A DNA stretch of 64,000 nucleotides from assembly GCF_016786255.1 (NCBI RefSeq), contig NZ_JADMKT010000064.1, positions 124,001 to 188,000 of the forward strand, in the 5' to 3' direction. The notes under the pieces were generated by a model. That model did no database searches, had not been told where the DNA came from, and saw only the letters and a list, made by a program, of their open reading frames with translations. The stretch's first letter is position 1; every line of letters begins with the position of its first letter. A program made the position numbers and the translations under genes. This DNA comes from Robertkochia sediminum. Lineage in GTDB: Bacteria; Bacteroidota; Bacteroidia; Flavobacteriales; Flavobacteriaceae. Positions 17,800 to 25,437 of this stretch are shown in pieces.

Positions 17800-18807
17800 C
17801 TAGTTTGAATACCCCGCAATAAAGGAATTGAGATGTTCCAGGAACTGCTCTTCCCGGTCGAGTAATCGCAACTTAATGGGCAAGTACCAAAGGTCGTCCA
17901 ATTGGTCTTCCAGCCGCATAAAGTCTTTTTCGGTAGTGAAATTGAAGCTATTCTTTTTTAGCACCTTTATTTCATGGGGTGCAAAATTATGATGGTCCGG
18001 ATATCCCAGGTGCTTAAACTCAAGGTCCAGCGACTTCAAATAATGCAATAGCGGTCCCGGGGTCGCAATACCCGTGATCAGGCTGGCGTCCTGAGGTATG
18101 GCGGTAAGCGGCAACTTTTCTCCCTTTTTGTTGTACAGGTATTGATCGTAATCGATAGTGGCAAAATACACCTCCTGCCCGGGCAAGGGATCCAAATGTG
18201 CTTTTACATCTTTCATCTCGGTGTCCATGAGATGCGAAGGACACTTAGTTACCACGATAATATCGGCCCTGGCAGCCTGGTTCTTCGTATCTCTGAGATT
18301 TCCTGCCGGCAACACACGATCGTCTACATAGAGATCGCCATATACAGTTAGCAGGATATTTAATCCCGCTGTTACCTTGCGATGCTGAAAGGCATCATCC
18401 AACAGAATAACTTCGGGAGCCACCTCTTTCAGTAGCATAGCGATACCCTCTGTCCTGTTGGCATCGACCGCAACCGCCACTTCCGGAAACTTCCGAAAGA
18501 ACTGAAACGGTTCATCGCCCAGATCTTCAACCCTGGTATCGGGACCGCCCAGCACATAGCCTGAAGACCTCCGCTTATACCCGCGACTCAGCAGTGCCGT
18601 CCTGTACCGGTCCTTGATATGATCGGCAATAAATTCGGTCATTGGGGTCTTTCCCGTACCCCCTACCCTGAGATTTCCGATACAGATCACGGGAAGATCG
18701 TATCGCTTTGTGGCAAACCAGCCCCAGTCGTAGCATTTATTGCGCACCAGGATCACAGCTCCATAAAGCCAAGTAAAGGGAAGTAGTATTTTTCGCCAGG
18801 CACGCAC
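17800..18807 (-). CDS. lpxK: Tetraacyldisaccharide 4'-kinase (LpxK)
   Basis: LpxK phosphorylates the 4' position of the lipid A disaccharide precursor at the inner membrane. The 335-residue protein has an N-terminal hydrophobic membrane-anchor helix (LLPFTWLYGAVILVRN). The P-loop region GNLRVGGTGKTP follows near residues 42-53. RGYKRRSSG and LLDDAFQHR are further hallmarks of the family. It converges with the histidine kinase gene (16 bp gap) and is divergent from the Nif3-like gene. Start and length agree with family members. Confidence 0.95.
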   Translation of the reverse strand: MRAWRKILLPFTWLYGAVILVRNKCYDWGWFATKRYDLPVICIGNLRVGGTGKTPMTEFIADHIKDRYRTALLSRGYKRRSSGYVLGGPDTRVEDLGDEPFQFFRKFPEVAVAVDANRTEGIAMLLKEVAPEVILLDDAFQHRKVTAGLNILLTVYGDLYVDDRVLPAGNLRDTKNQAARADIIVVTKCPSHLMDTEMKDVKAHLDPLPGQEVYFATIDYDQYLYNKKGEKLPLTAIPQDASLITGIATPGPLLHYLKSLDLEFKHLGYPDHHNFAPHEIKVLKKNSFNFTTEKDFMRLEDQLDDLWYLPIKLRLLDREEQFLEHLNSFIAGYSN

Positions 18808-18827
18808 AATAGCGAAATTAGAATAAT

Positions 18828-18835
18828 TATATTTG
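18828..18835 (+). promoter_or_regulatory. Flavobacterial -7 box for the Nif3-like gene
   Basis: TATATTTG matches TAnnTTTG exactly and ends 16 bp before the ATG at 18852. A -33 TTG is not apparent. Confidence 0.5.
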
Positions 18836-18851
18836 AAAATAAAACCTGTCT

Positions 18852-19946
18852 ATGACAATAAAGCAGATCACCGATCACATTGAGGCTTTTGCGCCCCTGC
18901 CCTATGCTGAAGATTTTGACAACGTAGGCCTGTTGGTAGGCAATGCCCATGCAGACTGCACCGGGGTTCTGGTTTCCCTCGACACCCTTGAAGCGGTGGT
19001 CGATGAAGCCATCGAAAAAGCGTGCAACCTGATCGTGAGCTTTCATCCCATTATTTTTAGCGGACTCAAAAAGATCACCGGAAAGACATATGTAGAAAGG
19101 GTGGTATTAAAAGCCATAAGAAACGATATTGCCATTTATGCCATACACACGGCACTGGACAATAGCTTTGAAGGCGTTAACGCCAGGATCTGTGATGTAT
19201 TGGGATTAAGCAATAAGAAGGTACTTATTCCTCAAAAGGCAACCATCAAAAAACTCACCACCTTCGTGCCCGTTGAACATGCCGAAAAACTTCGCCAGGC
19301 CCTATTCGAGGCCGGCGCCGGTAACATAGGCAATTACAGCCATTGCAGCTTTAATCTCGAAGGTGACGGCACCTTTAAAGGTGAGGAAGGTGCAGATCCG
19401 GTATACGGAAAAAAAGGTGAGGTACATACCGAAAAAGAGGTCATGGTAGGGGTAACCTATGCACGTCACACCGAATCTCAGGTACTGCAAGGTCTTTTTA
19501 AAGCCCACCCGTACGAAGAGGTGGCTTATGAGATCCATACCCTGGAAAACACCAACCAGCATATCGGGATCGGAATGACCGGTACCTTTGAAGCTCCAAT
19601 GGAAGAGACAACATTCCTGGATCACGTGAAATCGGTTTTTAAAACCGGCTGTGTGCGACACTCAGCCCTTAGAGGAAAACCGGTAAAAAAGGTAGCTGTA
19701 TTAGGCGGAAGCGGAGCCTTTGGTATAGGTAATGCCCTGGCTGCCGGTGCCGACGCCTACATTACCGGAGACCTTAAGTATCACGACTTTTACAAGGCCG
19801 AAGGCAAGATCCTGCTCGCTGATCCGGGTCATTTTGAAACGGAACAATATACAAAAGAACTATTAGTTGAGCATCTTAGAAAAAAAATCCCTAATTTTGC
19901 AATCGTTTTATCAGTTTGCAATACAAATCCCGTCAAGTATTTATAA
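18852..19946 (+). CDS. Nif3-like dinuclear metal centre protein (DUF34/YbgI family)
   Basis: The 364-residue protein belongs to the Nif3/DUF34 family, which forms toroidal hexamers with a di-metal site. N-terminal motifs include the AEDFDNVGLLVG segment and SFHPIIFSG with a metal-ligand His. C-terminal metal-site motifs include TGDLKYHDF and ADPGHFETE. The middle region (about 130-230) is the CutA-like insertion typical of the longer Gram-positive and Bacteroidota form. A GTP cyclohydrolase I type 2 role has been proposed for the family but is not established. It is followed after 5 bp by the coiled-coil/zinc-ribbon-like gene, a pairing often seen in Bacteroidota. Confidence 0.92.
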   Translation: MTIKQITDHIEAFAPLPYAEDFDNVGLLVGNAHADCTGVLVSLDTLEAVVDEAIEKACNLIVSFHPIIFSGLKKITGKTYVERVVLKAIRNDIAIYAIHTALDNSFEGVNARICDVLGLSNKKVLIPQKATIKKLTTFVPVEHAEKLRQALFEAGAGNIGNYSHCSFNLEGDGTFKGEEGADPVYGKKGEVHTEKEVMVGVTYARHTESQVLQGLFKAHPYEEVAYEIHTLENTNQHIGIGMTGTFEAPMEETTFLDHVKSVFKTGCVRHSALRGKPVKKVAVLGGSGAFGIGNALAAGADAYITGDLKYHDFYKAEGKILLADPGHFETEQYTKELLVEHLRKKIPNFAIVLSVCNTNPVKYL

Positions 19947-19951
19947 TTCAT

Positions 19952-20731
19952 ATGGCAAAGAAAACAGACGTAACCGTTGAAGAAAAGTTAAGGACACTTT
20001 ACGACCTTCAGCTCATAGATTCCAGGGTAGATGAGATCAGAAATGTAAGAGGAGAACTTCCTCTTGAAGTGGAAGACCTGGAAGATGAGGTAGAAGGCCT
20101 GAATACCAGGTTAGAAAAGCTGAACGGGAATCTTGACGATATCCACACGGAGATCGCCAACAAGAAGAACCTGATCGAAGAAGCCAAGTCGCTGATCAAG
20201 AAGTACAGCGAACAACAAAAGAACGTTAGAAATAACAGAGAGTTCAACTCGCTTTCCAAAGAGATCGAGTACCAGGAGCTTGAGATCCAATTGGCTGAAA
20301 AGCACATCAAGGAATTCAAGGTACAGATCGAGCAGAAAAAAGAGGTTATCGCTCAGACCAAAGAGCGTCTGACCGAGCGCGAAACGCACCTTAAGCACAA
20401 GAAAGACGAGCTGAATGATATCCTTGCAGAGACCGAGAAGGAAGAAAAAGCCCTGATCGAAAAGAGCGAAGAATACCAAAATCAGATCGAAGATCGTTTG
20501 CTACAGGCGTACAAAAGAATTCGCGGAAGTGTGAAGAACGGACTGGCAGTAGTGCCGATCGAGCGTGGCGCTTCAGGAGGTTCTTTCTTTACCATTCCAC
20601 CACAGGTGCAAATGGAGATCGCTGCCCGCAAAAAGATCATCATCGACGAGCACAGTGGTCGTATCCTTGTAGACCCTGCTTTGGCAGATGAAGAAAAAGA
20701 GAAAATGCAAAACCTTTTCGAATCGTTCTAA
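19952..20731 (+). CDS. C4 zinc-ribbon (CdsZ) family coiled-coil protein without the zinc cysteines
   Basis: The 259-residue protein has long heptad-rich helices from about residue 10 to 185, an antiparallel coiled coil, and a short C-terminal domain. That domain aligns with the zinc ribbon of the CdsZ/DUF164 family (PPQVQMEIAARKKIIIDEHSGRIL). The CxxC pairs that bind zinc in other phyla are absent; this part has no Cys at all. This appears to be the Bacteroidota form of the family. The ATG at 19952 (MAKKTD) is chosen over the frame opening at 19916, which would overlap the previous gene. Some relatives are linked to translation or nucleic-acid binding, but the function here is unknown. It is co-transcribed with the Nif3-like gene and followed by a strong terminator. 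Confidence 0.85.
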   Translation: MAKKTDVTVEEKLRTLYDLQLIDSRVDEIRNVRGELPLEVEDLEDEVEGLNTRLEKLNGNLDDIHTEIANKKNLIEEAKSLIKKYSEQQKNVRNNREFNSLSKEIEYQELEIQLAEKHIKEFKVQIEQKKEVIAQTKERLTERETHLKHKKDELNDILAETEKEEKALIEKSEEYQNQIEDRLLQAYKRIRGSVKNGLAVVPIERGASGGSFFTIPPQVQMEIAARKKIIIDEHSGRILVDPALADEEKEKMQNLFESF

Positions 20732-20750
20732 GAAGGTTTTCCAAATATTG

Positions 20751-20782
20751 AAAAAGGCCGCTGATCTCAGTGGCCTTTTTTT
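20751..20782 (+). terminator. Intrinsic terminator after the Nif3/coiled-coil operon
   Basis: AAAAAGGCC pairs with GGCCTTTTT, and the inner CTGA/TCAG extends the stem. Seven T residues end the structure. The A-rich 5' arm means it can also work on the minus strand for the small lipoprotein gene. Confidence 0.93.
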
Positions 20783-20818
20783 ATGCTATCAATTATAATG
20801 GGCAAATCAACCGGATGA

Positions 20819-20998
20819 TCACCAACGCCCTCCGTTGTAAACACCTACGCTAATATTTGGCTGTACCCTGGGTCCTCCCGGCCCCCAAACCACATCGACT
20901 CCCGCACTGGTACCCCAGTGAGAATTTCCGCAACCTGCCAGACTAAATCCGGCCAGTAAAACGATCGCTATGATCAGGGCATATCTGTACTTTTTCAT
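20819..20998 (-). CDS. Small lipoprotein, 59 aa
   Basis: The frame encodes 59 residues. It starts with a classic lipoprotein signal (MKKYRYALIIAIVLLAGFS, lipobox LAGC with Cys23), so the mature part is only 37 residues. That part is rich in Gly, Val and Trp (for example VDVVWGPGGP and a terminal NGGRW) and has no recognised domain. The ATG is 22 bp after the stop of the VOC protein gene, so it probably belongs to the same transcript. The signal peptide and good spacing support a real gene despite its size. Function is unknown. Confidence 0.65.
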   Translation of the reverse strand: MKKYRYALIIAIVLLAGFSLAGCGNSHWGTSAGVDVVWGPGGPRVQPNISVGVYNGGRW

Positions 20999-21019
20999 CT
21001 TTCTACTTTTTAATTCACA

Positions 21020-21853
21020 TTATTTCTTTTGTACACAAACGATAGCTCCTGCAGGATCCTGAAAGATCCCGAACTTCCCGTCACGTATGTCTTCTGCAGG
21101 CTCCAGCACAATAAAAGCGCCACCTTGCTCAGCGCGTTCAACAACCCCGGAAGGGTCCGACACCAGCACATAAGGTACCCATTGTGTCCCCTGGTTGGTT
21201 ATCGGATTCTCAATCATTCCCGCGATCTTCTCTCCATTGTTCTCAAACACCCAATAGGGTTTTCCATCAACCTCCTGATCATTTGTAGCCACTCCGAAAG
21301 CAGTCTCATAAAAGCTTTTTGACGTAGCGGGATCGTCGGCCCATAGTTCCGACCAGGCGAGAGGATGTTTGTCGGCCATACCACCACCGCTAAACGCGGG
21401 ATCAACATTTCCGATAAAGGCAAATTCTTCTCCTTCAGCCCCTTCCAGAACTACCTGGGTTCCACGACCGGGTATATTCGCCGGCGGCAGGATCACCCTG
21501 CCTCCGTTCTGCTTCACCATGTCAACCCTTTGCTCAAGGTCATTTACAGGGATCAATTTGATCCATACGGCCTGATTGGCTCTCGGAACTTCTATAACAC
21601 CTCCTATTCGGGTCCCTCCCGAATAGATACCGGCCAATCGCAGCCCCTTAACTTTTATATCCTTAAAGGTCCACCCAAATACCGATTCATAAAACTTTTT
21701 GGAGGCATCCAGGTCCGGGGTCACCAGATCATGCCAAATAAAAGGCCGGGTAGGCGCCTCCTCCCCGGTAGGCTCTGGAATATCTTCATAGGCAGACAAG
21801 GTCAAGAACAAGATCACGATCAGGGGCCATTGAAGATACCGTGTACATTTCAT
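21020..21853 (-). CDS. Exported protein with two VOC (glyoxalase/dioxygenase-fold) domains
   Basis: From the ATG at 21853 the product has 277 residues: a basic start (MKCTRY), one hydrophobic segment at about 8-20 that works as signal or anchor, then two VOC modules. The first runs from about residue 35 (FIWHDLVTPDLDASKKFYESVFGW) and the second from about residue 160 (LAWSELWADDPATSKSFYETAFG). VOC domains pair to form a metal site in glyoxalases, dioxygenases and resistance proteins. Here the usual ligands are only partly recognisable, so an enzyme activity cannot be assigned. The frame is open upstream to 21901, but the internal ATG gives a proper signal peptide. The small lipoprotein gene follows. 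Confidence 0.85.
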   Translation of the reverse strand: MKCTRYLQWPLIVILFLTLSAYEDIPEPTGEEAPTRPFIWHDLVTPDLDASKKFYESVFGWTFKDIKVKGLRLAGIYSGGTRIGGVIEVPRANQAVWIKLIPVNDLEQRVDMVKQNGGRVILPPANIPGRGTQVVLEGAEGEEFAFIGNVDPAFSGGGMADKHPLAWSELWADDPATSKSFYETAFGVATNDQEVDGKPYWVFENNGEKIAGMIENPITNQGTQWVPYVLVSDPSGVVERAEQGGAFIVLEPAEDIRDGKFGIFQDPAGAIVCVQKK

Positions 21854-22008
21854 TGCTGGTGGTTTTAATTTATTAAGAAGGTCTAACGTACCTCTAGTCA
21901 AGCCGTTAAACCCTTTGTTAAAGATAAAACAACCAAAATAAAAATCCTACCAACCACCTGATCCATAGCTGTTTACACCTCGAGAGATCATAAACTATGG
22001 ATGATTAG

Positions 22009-22070
22009 TGATGCGAAATGCGTAGTGCGGGATGCGTACAGCGTATAGCGGGATGCGGGATGCGGGATGG
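22009..22070. repeat. Degenerate tandem repeat of the heptamer GCGGGAT
   Basis: Three perfect copies of GCGGGAT stand in tandem at 22048-22068. They are preceded by decayed versions such as ATGCGAAATGCG and GTGCGGGATGCG from 22009. The block is G-rich on the plus strand, noncoding, and lies between the VOC gene and kmo. Confidence 0.75.
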
Positions 22071-22129
22071 GTAAAACTACCGCCTCTCATTAACTAAGAA
22101 GAAAAATAGTTTATACCCTGTAAAAACGA

Positions 22130-23476
22130 TCAGTGCGATTCGAGAAGCTCCAGGATCTTTTGCTCTACTTCATCGGTAGCCCATTGGTCTCGTATGCCTT
22201 CCATAGCCATCACCTGGTCCATGATCGCCTTTTGTCGATCTCCCTCTTTCAGAGCTTCGGCATAAGGCTTCGTGCTAAAGGTTACCCGGGTGTATAGCGG
22301 CACCCACTTATCCGGATGACGTTCAGAGAACCATTTTTCGATCTGTTTACGCAGTAAAAAGTCAGGATCTGCAGTTTTGGAACTCATCTCCATAAAATTA
22401 TTCAGGCTGAGTTGTGCAATGGCATCTGCATTGGGTTTACGCAGTTTCTGATAGGCTTTGAATATAAGTTCCCAATCGTCCTGATAAGCGTTCATAAGAT
22501 CATTCAGGGTCATAATATCTTCGAATCCCGCATTCATGCCCTGACCGTAAAAAGGTACTATCGCATGGGCGGCATCCCCCACCAGGGCCACCTTGTCCCA
22601 GTAGGTCCAGGGATCACATTTAATAGTGACCAAGGTACTGGTTGGGTTCTTAAAAAAGTCTTTTTTCAGATTTTCGATCTCGTGGCGCACATCGGCAAAA
22701 TAGTGGCTAAAGAATTCCTCAACGATCTTTTCATCGGTCAAAGCCTCGAAAGAATACTTGCCCTCCAACGGCATGAACAAGGTACACGTAAAACTCCCGT
22801 CCAGGTTAGGCAAGGCAATGAGCATGAACTTACCCCTTGGCCAGATGTGCAGCGAATGCTTGTCGAGCTTATGCGATCCATCTGCATTTGCCGGGATGGT
22901 GAGCTCCTTGTATCCCGATTCGAGAAAGGACTGACTGTAATTGAACAAACTACGACGTTGCATTTTGTGCCGAACCCTTGAAAAAGCACCGTCGGCCCCA
23001 AAAACATGATCGTACTTTACAGGAGTCCATGGAGCATTCTCCTCGTCTCCGAGGTAGATCTTAGCTTCCGGAAGATCGACATCCCAAACCCTGGAGTTGA
23101 AAATAAACCGGGCCCCGGTAGCTTCTGCCAGATCGATCATTTTTTTGTTTAACACCCCACGGGATATAGAATAGATAGCCTCCCTTTCTTTTCCATAGGG
23201 TTGAAAATATACCTCCCCTTCCATAGGATGAATGGCGCGCTTATCCATGGGGATCCCCAATTTACGGATCTCCTCCTCAATACCCACCTCAGCCAGGGCT
23301 TTCCACCCGCGAACAGACATGGCAAGGTTGATAGACCTACCGGAAAAAGCGGTATGCCGTATGTCAGGACGTCGGTCATAAACATCGACTTCGTGACCCC
23401 TCTTCTTGAGATAAATAGCCAGTAAACTTCCTACGAGTCCGCTGCCAATGACAGCGATATTTTTGGGCGTTTGCAT
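22130..23476 (-). CDS. kmo: Kynurenine 3-monooxygenase
   Basis: This 448-residue FAD monooxygenase hydroxylates L-kynurenine to 3-hydroxykynurenine with NADPH and O2. The FAD fold is clear: GSGLVGSLLAIYL at residues 9-21 (GxGxxG) followed by EVDVYDRRPD. The second FAD motif VGDAAHAIVPFYGQGMN lies near residue 310 and matches Kmo closely. The ATG at 23476 (MQTPKN) is chosen because the frame further upstream runs over a promoter box and hairpin. A putative transcript start near 23509 leaves a leader of about 33 nt that is almost entirely a hairpin. KynU, the next enzyme, lies at 32.4-33.7 kb. The C-terminal membrane-anchor helices of mammalian KMO are absent. Confidence 0.95.
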   Translation of the reverse strand: MQTPKNIAVIGSGLVGSLLAIYLKKRGHEVDVYDRRPDIRHTAFSGRSINLAMSVRGWKALAEVGIEEEIRKLGIPMDKRAIHPMEGEVYFQPYGKEREAIYSISRGVLNKKMIDLAEATGARFIFNSRVWDVDLPEAKIYLGDEENAPWTPVKYDHVFGADGAFSRVRHKMQRRSLFNYSQSFLESGYKELTIPANADGSHKLDKHSLHIWPRGKFMLIALPNLDGSFTCTLFMPLEGKYSFEALTDEKIVEEFFSHYFADVRHEIENLKKDFFKNPTSTLVTIKCDPWTYWDKVALVGDAAHAIVPFYGQGMNAGFEDIMTLNDLMNAYQDDWELIFKAYQKLRKPNADAIAQLSLNNFMEMSSKTADPDFLLRKQIEKWFSERHPDKWVPLYTRVTFSTKPYAEALKEGDRQKAIMDQVMAMEGIRDQWATDEVEQKILELLESH

Positions 23477-23485
23477 ATCGTGTAT

Positions 23486-23513
23486 AAAAAAATGCCCGCC
23501 ATAGCGGGTTTTT
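23486..23513 (-). promoter_or_regulatory. Terminator-like hairpin in the kmo leader
   Basis: CCCGC and GCGGG (five pairs, four-base loop) are flanked by A-runs and T-runs on both sides. On the minus strand the hairpin is followed by a run of seven T and then, nine bases on, by the kmo ATG. It may be an attenuator, a 5'-end stabiliser or a remnant terminator. Confidence 0.5.
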
Positions 23514-23514
23514 A

Positions 23515-23522
23515 CAAAGTTA
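23515..23522 (-). promoter_or_regulatory. Flavobacterial -7 box for kmo
   Basis: Minus-strand TAACTTTG matches TAnnTTTG. The predicted transcript start falls at the base of the leader hairpin. No TTG is found at a normal -33 distance. Confidence 0.45.
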
Positions 23523-23677
23523 ACAAATAAATACGGGTTTACTCTTCCCATATTACAAACCTCAGCACACCCATCTTACACCGATCTTCAAAAGACGAAA
23601 CAAGACCCTACGCCCCTGTACAAAAGCACTTTAAACAAAATTTTGTATTTTATAGAGAATCCAAAAATTCAAATATT

Positions 23678-23923
23678 ATGGACCAAGCGAAACTTGAGGT
23701 CATGCGTAAGCTCCTCACAAAACTTGAAGACATTAAAAACACCCAGGAAAGCAGCATCGATAAGATCAACCATGTGATCACCGATCTGTTTCAACACCCT
23801 GACCCTAAACTGGAAAAGGTCATGGAAGACGCCCACCAAAGAGCATCAGACAATGTAGACATGGTTCGTGCAGCCATGCACGAATATGAAGAACGCTTGA
23901 AAAAGTTAACACCATCAGAATAA
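23678..23923 (+). CDS. Small helical protein, 81 aa, unknown
   Basis: I do not recognise this family. The 81 residues are highly charged and should form two or three amphipathic helices, for example LEVMRKLLTKLEDIKNTQ and DNVDMVRAAMHEYEERLKKL. No cysteine, signal peptide or membrane segment is seen, so it should be a small soluble cytoplasmic protein. A CAAAATTTTG palindrome (23636-23645) lies about 30 bp upstream. It precedes the DUF2256-photolyase cluster on the same strand by 74 bp and might be transcribed with it, though any functional link is only positional. Confidence 0.7.
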   Translation: MDQAKLEVMRKLLTKLEDIKNTQESSIDKINHVITDLFQHPDPKLEKVMEDAHQRASDNVDMVRAAMHEYEERLKKLTPSE

Positions 23924-23997
23924 TTTTGTTTAATATTAACTTTAAAAAGTTAGACATTTTATATTTTAGAGGGGTCGGATAGTTCCGGCCCTTATTT

Positions 23998-24174
23998 ATG
24001 AAACACAAAAAGAAAGGAGACCTGCCGGAAAAGATATGCCTGACCTGTGAAAGACCATTCAGCTGGAGAAAAAAATGGCAGCGCAACTGGGAGCAGGTCA
24101 AATACTGTAGCGAACGATGCAGGAGAAACAGAAAAAACACGGAATCGTCTGGTTCAGAAACAACCTTCGGGTAA
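23998..24174 (+). CDS. DUF2256 family zinc-finger-like protein
   Basis: This 58-residue frame matches DUF2256. It has a Lys-rich start, LPEKICLTCERPFSWRKKW with a CxxC pair (Cys14, Cys17), and VKYCSERCRRNR with a CxxxC pair (Cys37, Cys41). The four cysteines should bind one zinc ion. DUF2256 genes are often found beside cryptochrome/photolyase genes. Here the frame overlaps the start of the DASH cryptochrome gene by 58 bp in a different frame, so the two are tightly coupled. The extra tail after RRNR (about 13 residues) is encoded within the overlap. A role as partner or cofactor-handling protein for photolyases is inference from context. Confidence 0.85.
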   Translation: MKHKKKGDLPEKICLTCERPFSWRKKWQRNWEQVKYCSERCRRNRKNTESSGSETTFG

Positions 24175-25427
24175 AAGACAATACGAGTCTCCATGAAGCC
24201 CTGGCCTCATGCCATCAGGTTACCGGGGTGTATTGCTTTGACCCCGTACAACTGGGCACAACGCCCTGGGGCTTTCCAAAAACCGGAGGTCACCGAAGAC
24301 GTTTCTTTCTGGAAACCCTGAAAGACCTTAAGGAGGAACTGCTTACCCTGAACATCCCATTGCACTTTGGCTCAGGGCGACCGGGAGAAGTACTTCCGGA
24401 ATTGGTAAGATCCTGGCATGTCGATGCCATTTACACCCAAAAAGAATGGACTTCAGAAGAAGAATGGGATAACAGGCATATAAAAGCGCATACCTTGCCT
24501 CCCCTGATCGAACATTACGATCAGTTTCTCATACACCCCGATCACCTGCCTTTTGAACCGGAGAATGTTCCCGAAGTCTTTACGAGATTCCGAAAACAGG
24601 TGGAAGCCCATTCGGAGGTGAAGCCTGTCGTGCATATTACGGGCAGCTCTTCGGCTGAAAATCCGCTACCGGGATTGAACACCCAACTCCCCCAGCCCGA
24701 CGATCTAGGCGTCGTGATCAGTGAGCCTGACAACAGGACTGCTTTCCCGTGCAAGGGTGGTACCTCACAAGCCCTGGAACGTATAGATCATTATTTCTGG
24801 AAAACGAAAAAACTGCAATACTATAAGCGCACAAGGAATGGACTAACAGGTATAGATTACAGCTCCAAGCTTTCCCCATGGTTGGCCAATGGAAGTATTT
24901 CTGCGCGAATGATCTACCACGAGGTAAAACAATTCGAAAAAAAGGTGGTGAGTAATCAGGATACTTACTGGTTGATCTTTGAACTCCTCTGGCGGGATTA
25001 CTTTAAATACATCTCCATGAAACACGGTAACCGCATCTTTCTGCAGGGAGGTATCAAAAACCGGGAATACGAATGGAGGTTTAACAAGCACGCCTTTAAA
25101 CGCTGGACCAGCGGGAACACCGGTAATGATTTTGTCGATGCCAACATGATCGAACTGGCCCGCACCGGATGGATGAGTAACAGGGGGCGGCAAAATGTGG
25201 CTTCATACTGGGCAAAAGACCTGGAACAGGATTGGCGCGCAGGTGCGGCGTGGTTCGAAAGCCAACTGATCGATTACGATGTGCACAGCAATTGGGGCAA
25301 CTGGAACTATGTAAGCGGGGTAGGTAACGATCCCAGAAACCGGAAGTTCAATACCAAAAGCCAGGCAGAACGCTACGACACCAATGGCTCCTTTAGAAAA
25401 CTATGGCTGCAAAACACCTTATTCTAA
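24117..25427 (+). CDS. Cryptochrome DASH
   Basis: The 436-residue protein is a photolyase-superfamily flavoprotein of the DASH class, which binds FAD and an antenna such as MTHF and repairs single-stranded or looped pyrimidine dimers. The N-terminal Rossmann domain starts with GIVWFRNNLRVKDN, and residues 45-57 (GTTPWGFPKTGGH) are typical of DASH. The FAD domain contains LLWRDYFKYISMKHG and TGWMSNRGRQNVASYW. The C-terminal DYDVHSNWGNWNYVSGVGNDPR is a strong DASH marker. The start overlaps the DUF2256 gene, and the FeS photolyase gene follows after 10 bp, so all three should be one transcript. Light-dependent expression is possible but not visible in sequence. Confidence 0.95.
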   Translation: MQEKQKKHGIVWFRNNLRVKDNTSLHEALASCHQVTGVYCFDPVQLGTTPWGFPKTGGHRRRFFLETLKDLKEELLTLNIPLHFGSGRPGEVLPELVRSWHVDAIYTQKEWTSEEEWDNRHIKAHTLPPLIEHYDQFLIHPDHLPFEPENVPEVFTRFRKQVEAHSEVKPVVHITGSSSAENPLPGLNTQLPQPDDLGVVISEPDNRTAFPCKGGTSQALERIDHYFWKTKKLQYYKRTRNGLTGIDYSSKLSPWLANGSISARMIYHEVKQFEKKVVSNQDTYWLIFELLWRDYFKYISMKHGNRIFLQGGIKNREYEWRFNKHAFKRWTSGNTGNDFVDANMIELARTGWMSNRGRQNVASYWAKDLEQDWRAGAAWFESQLIDYDVHSNWGNWNYVSGVGNDPRNRKFNTKSQAERYDTNGSFRKLWLQNTLF

Positions 25428-25437
25428 ACCCATACCT

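Noticed and set aside
23477-23551. 25-residue N-terminal extension of kmo
   Set aside because: It runs through the promoter box and hairpin and lacks similarity; the FAD motif starts right after the ATG at 23476.
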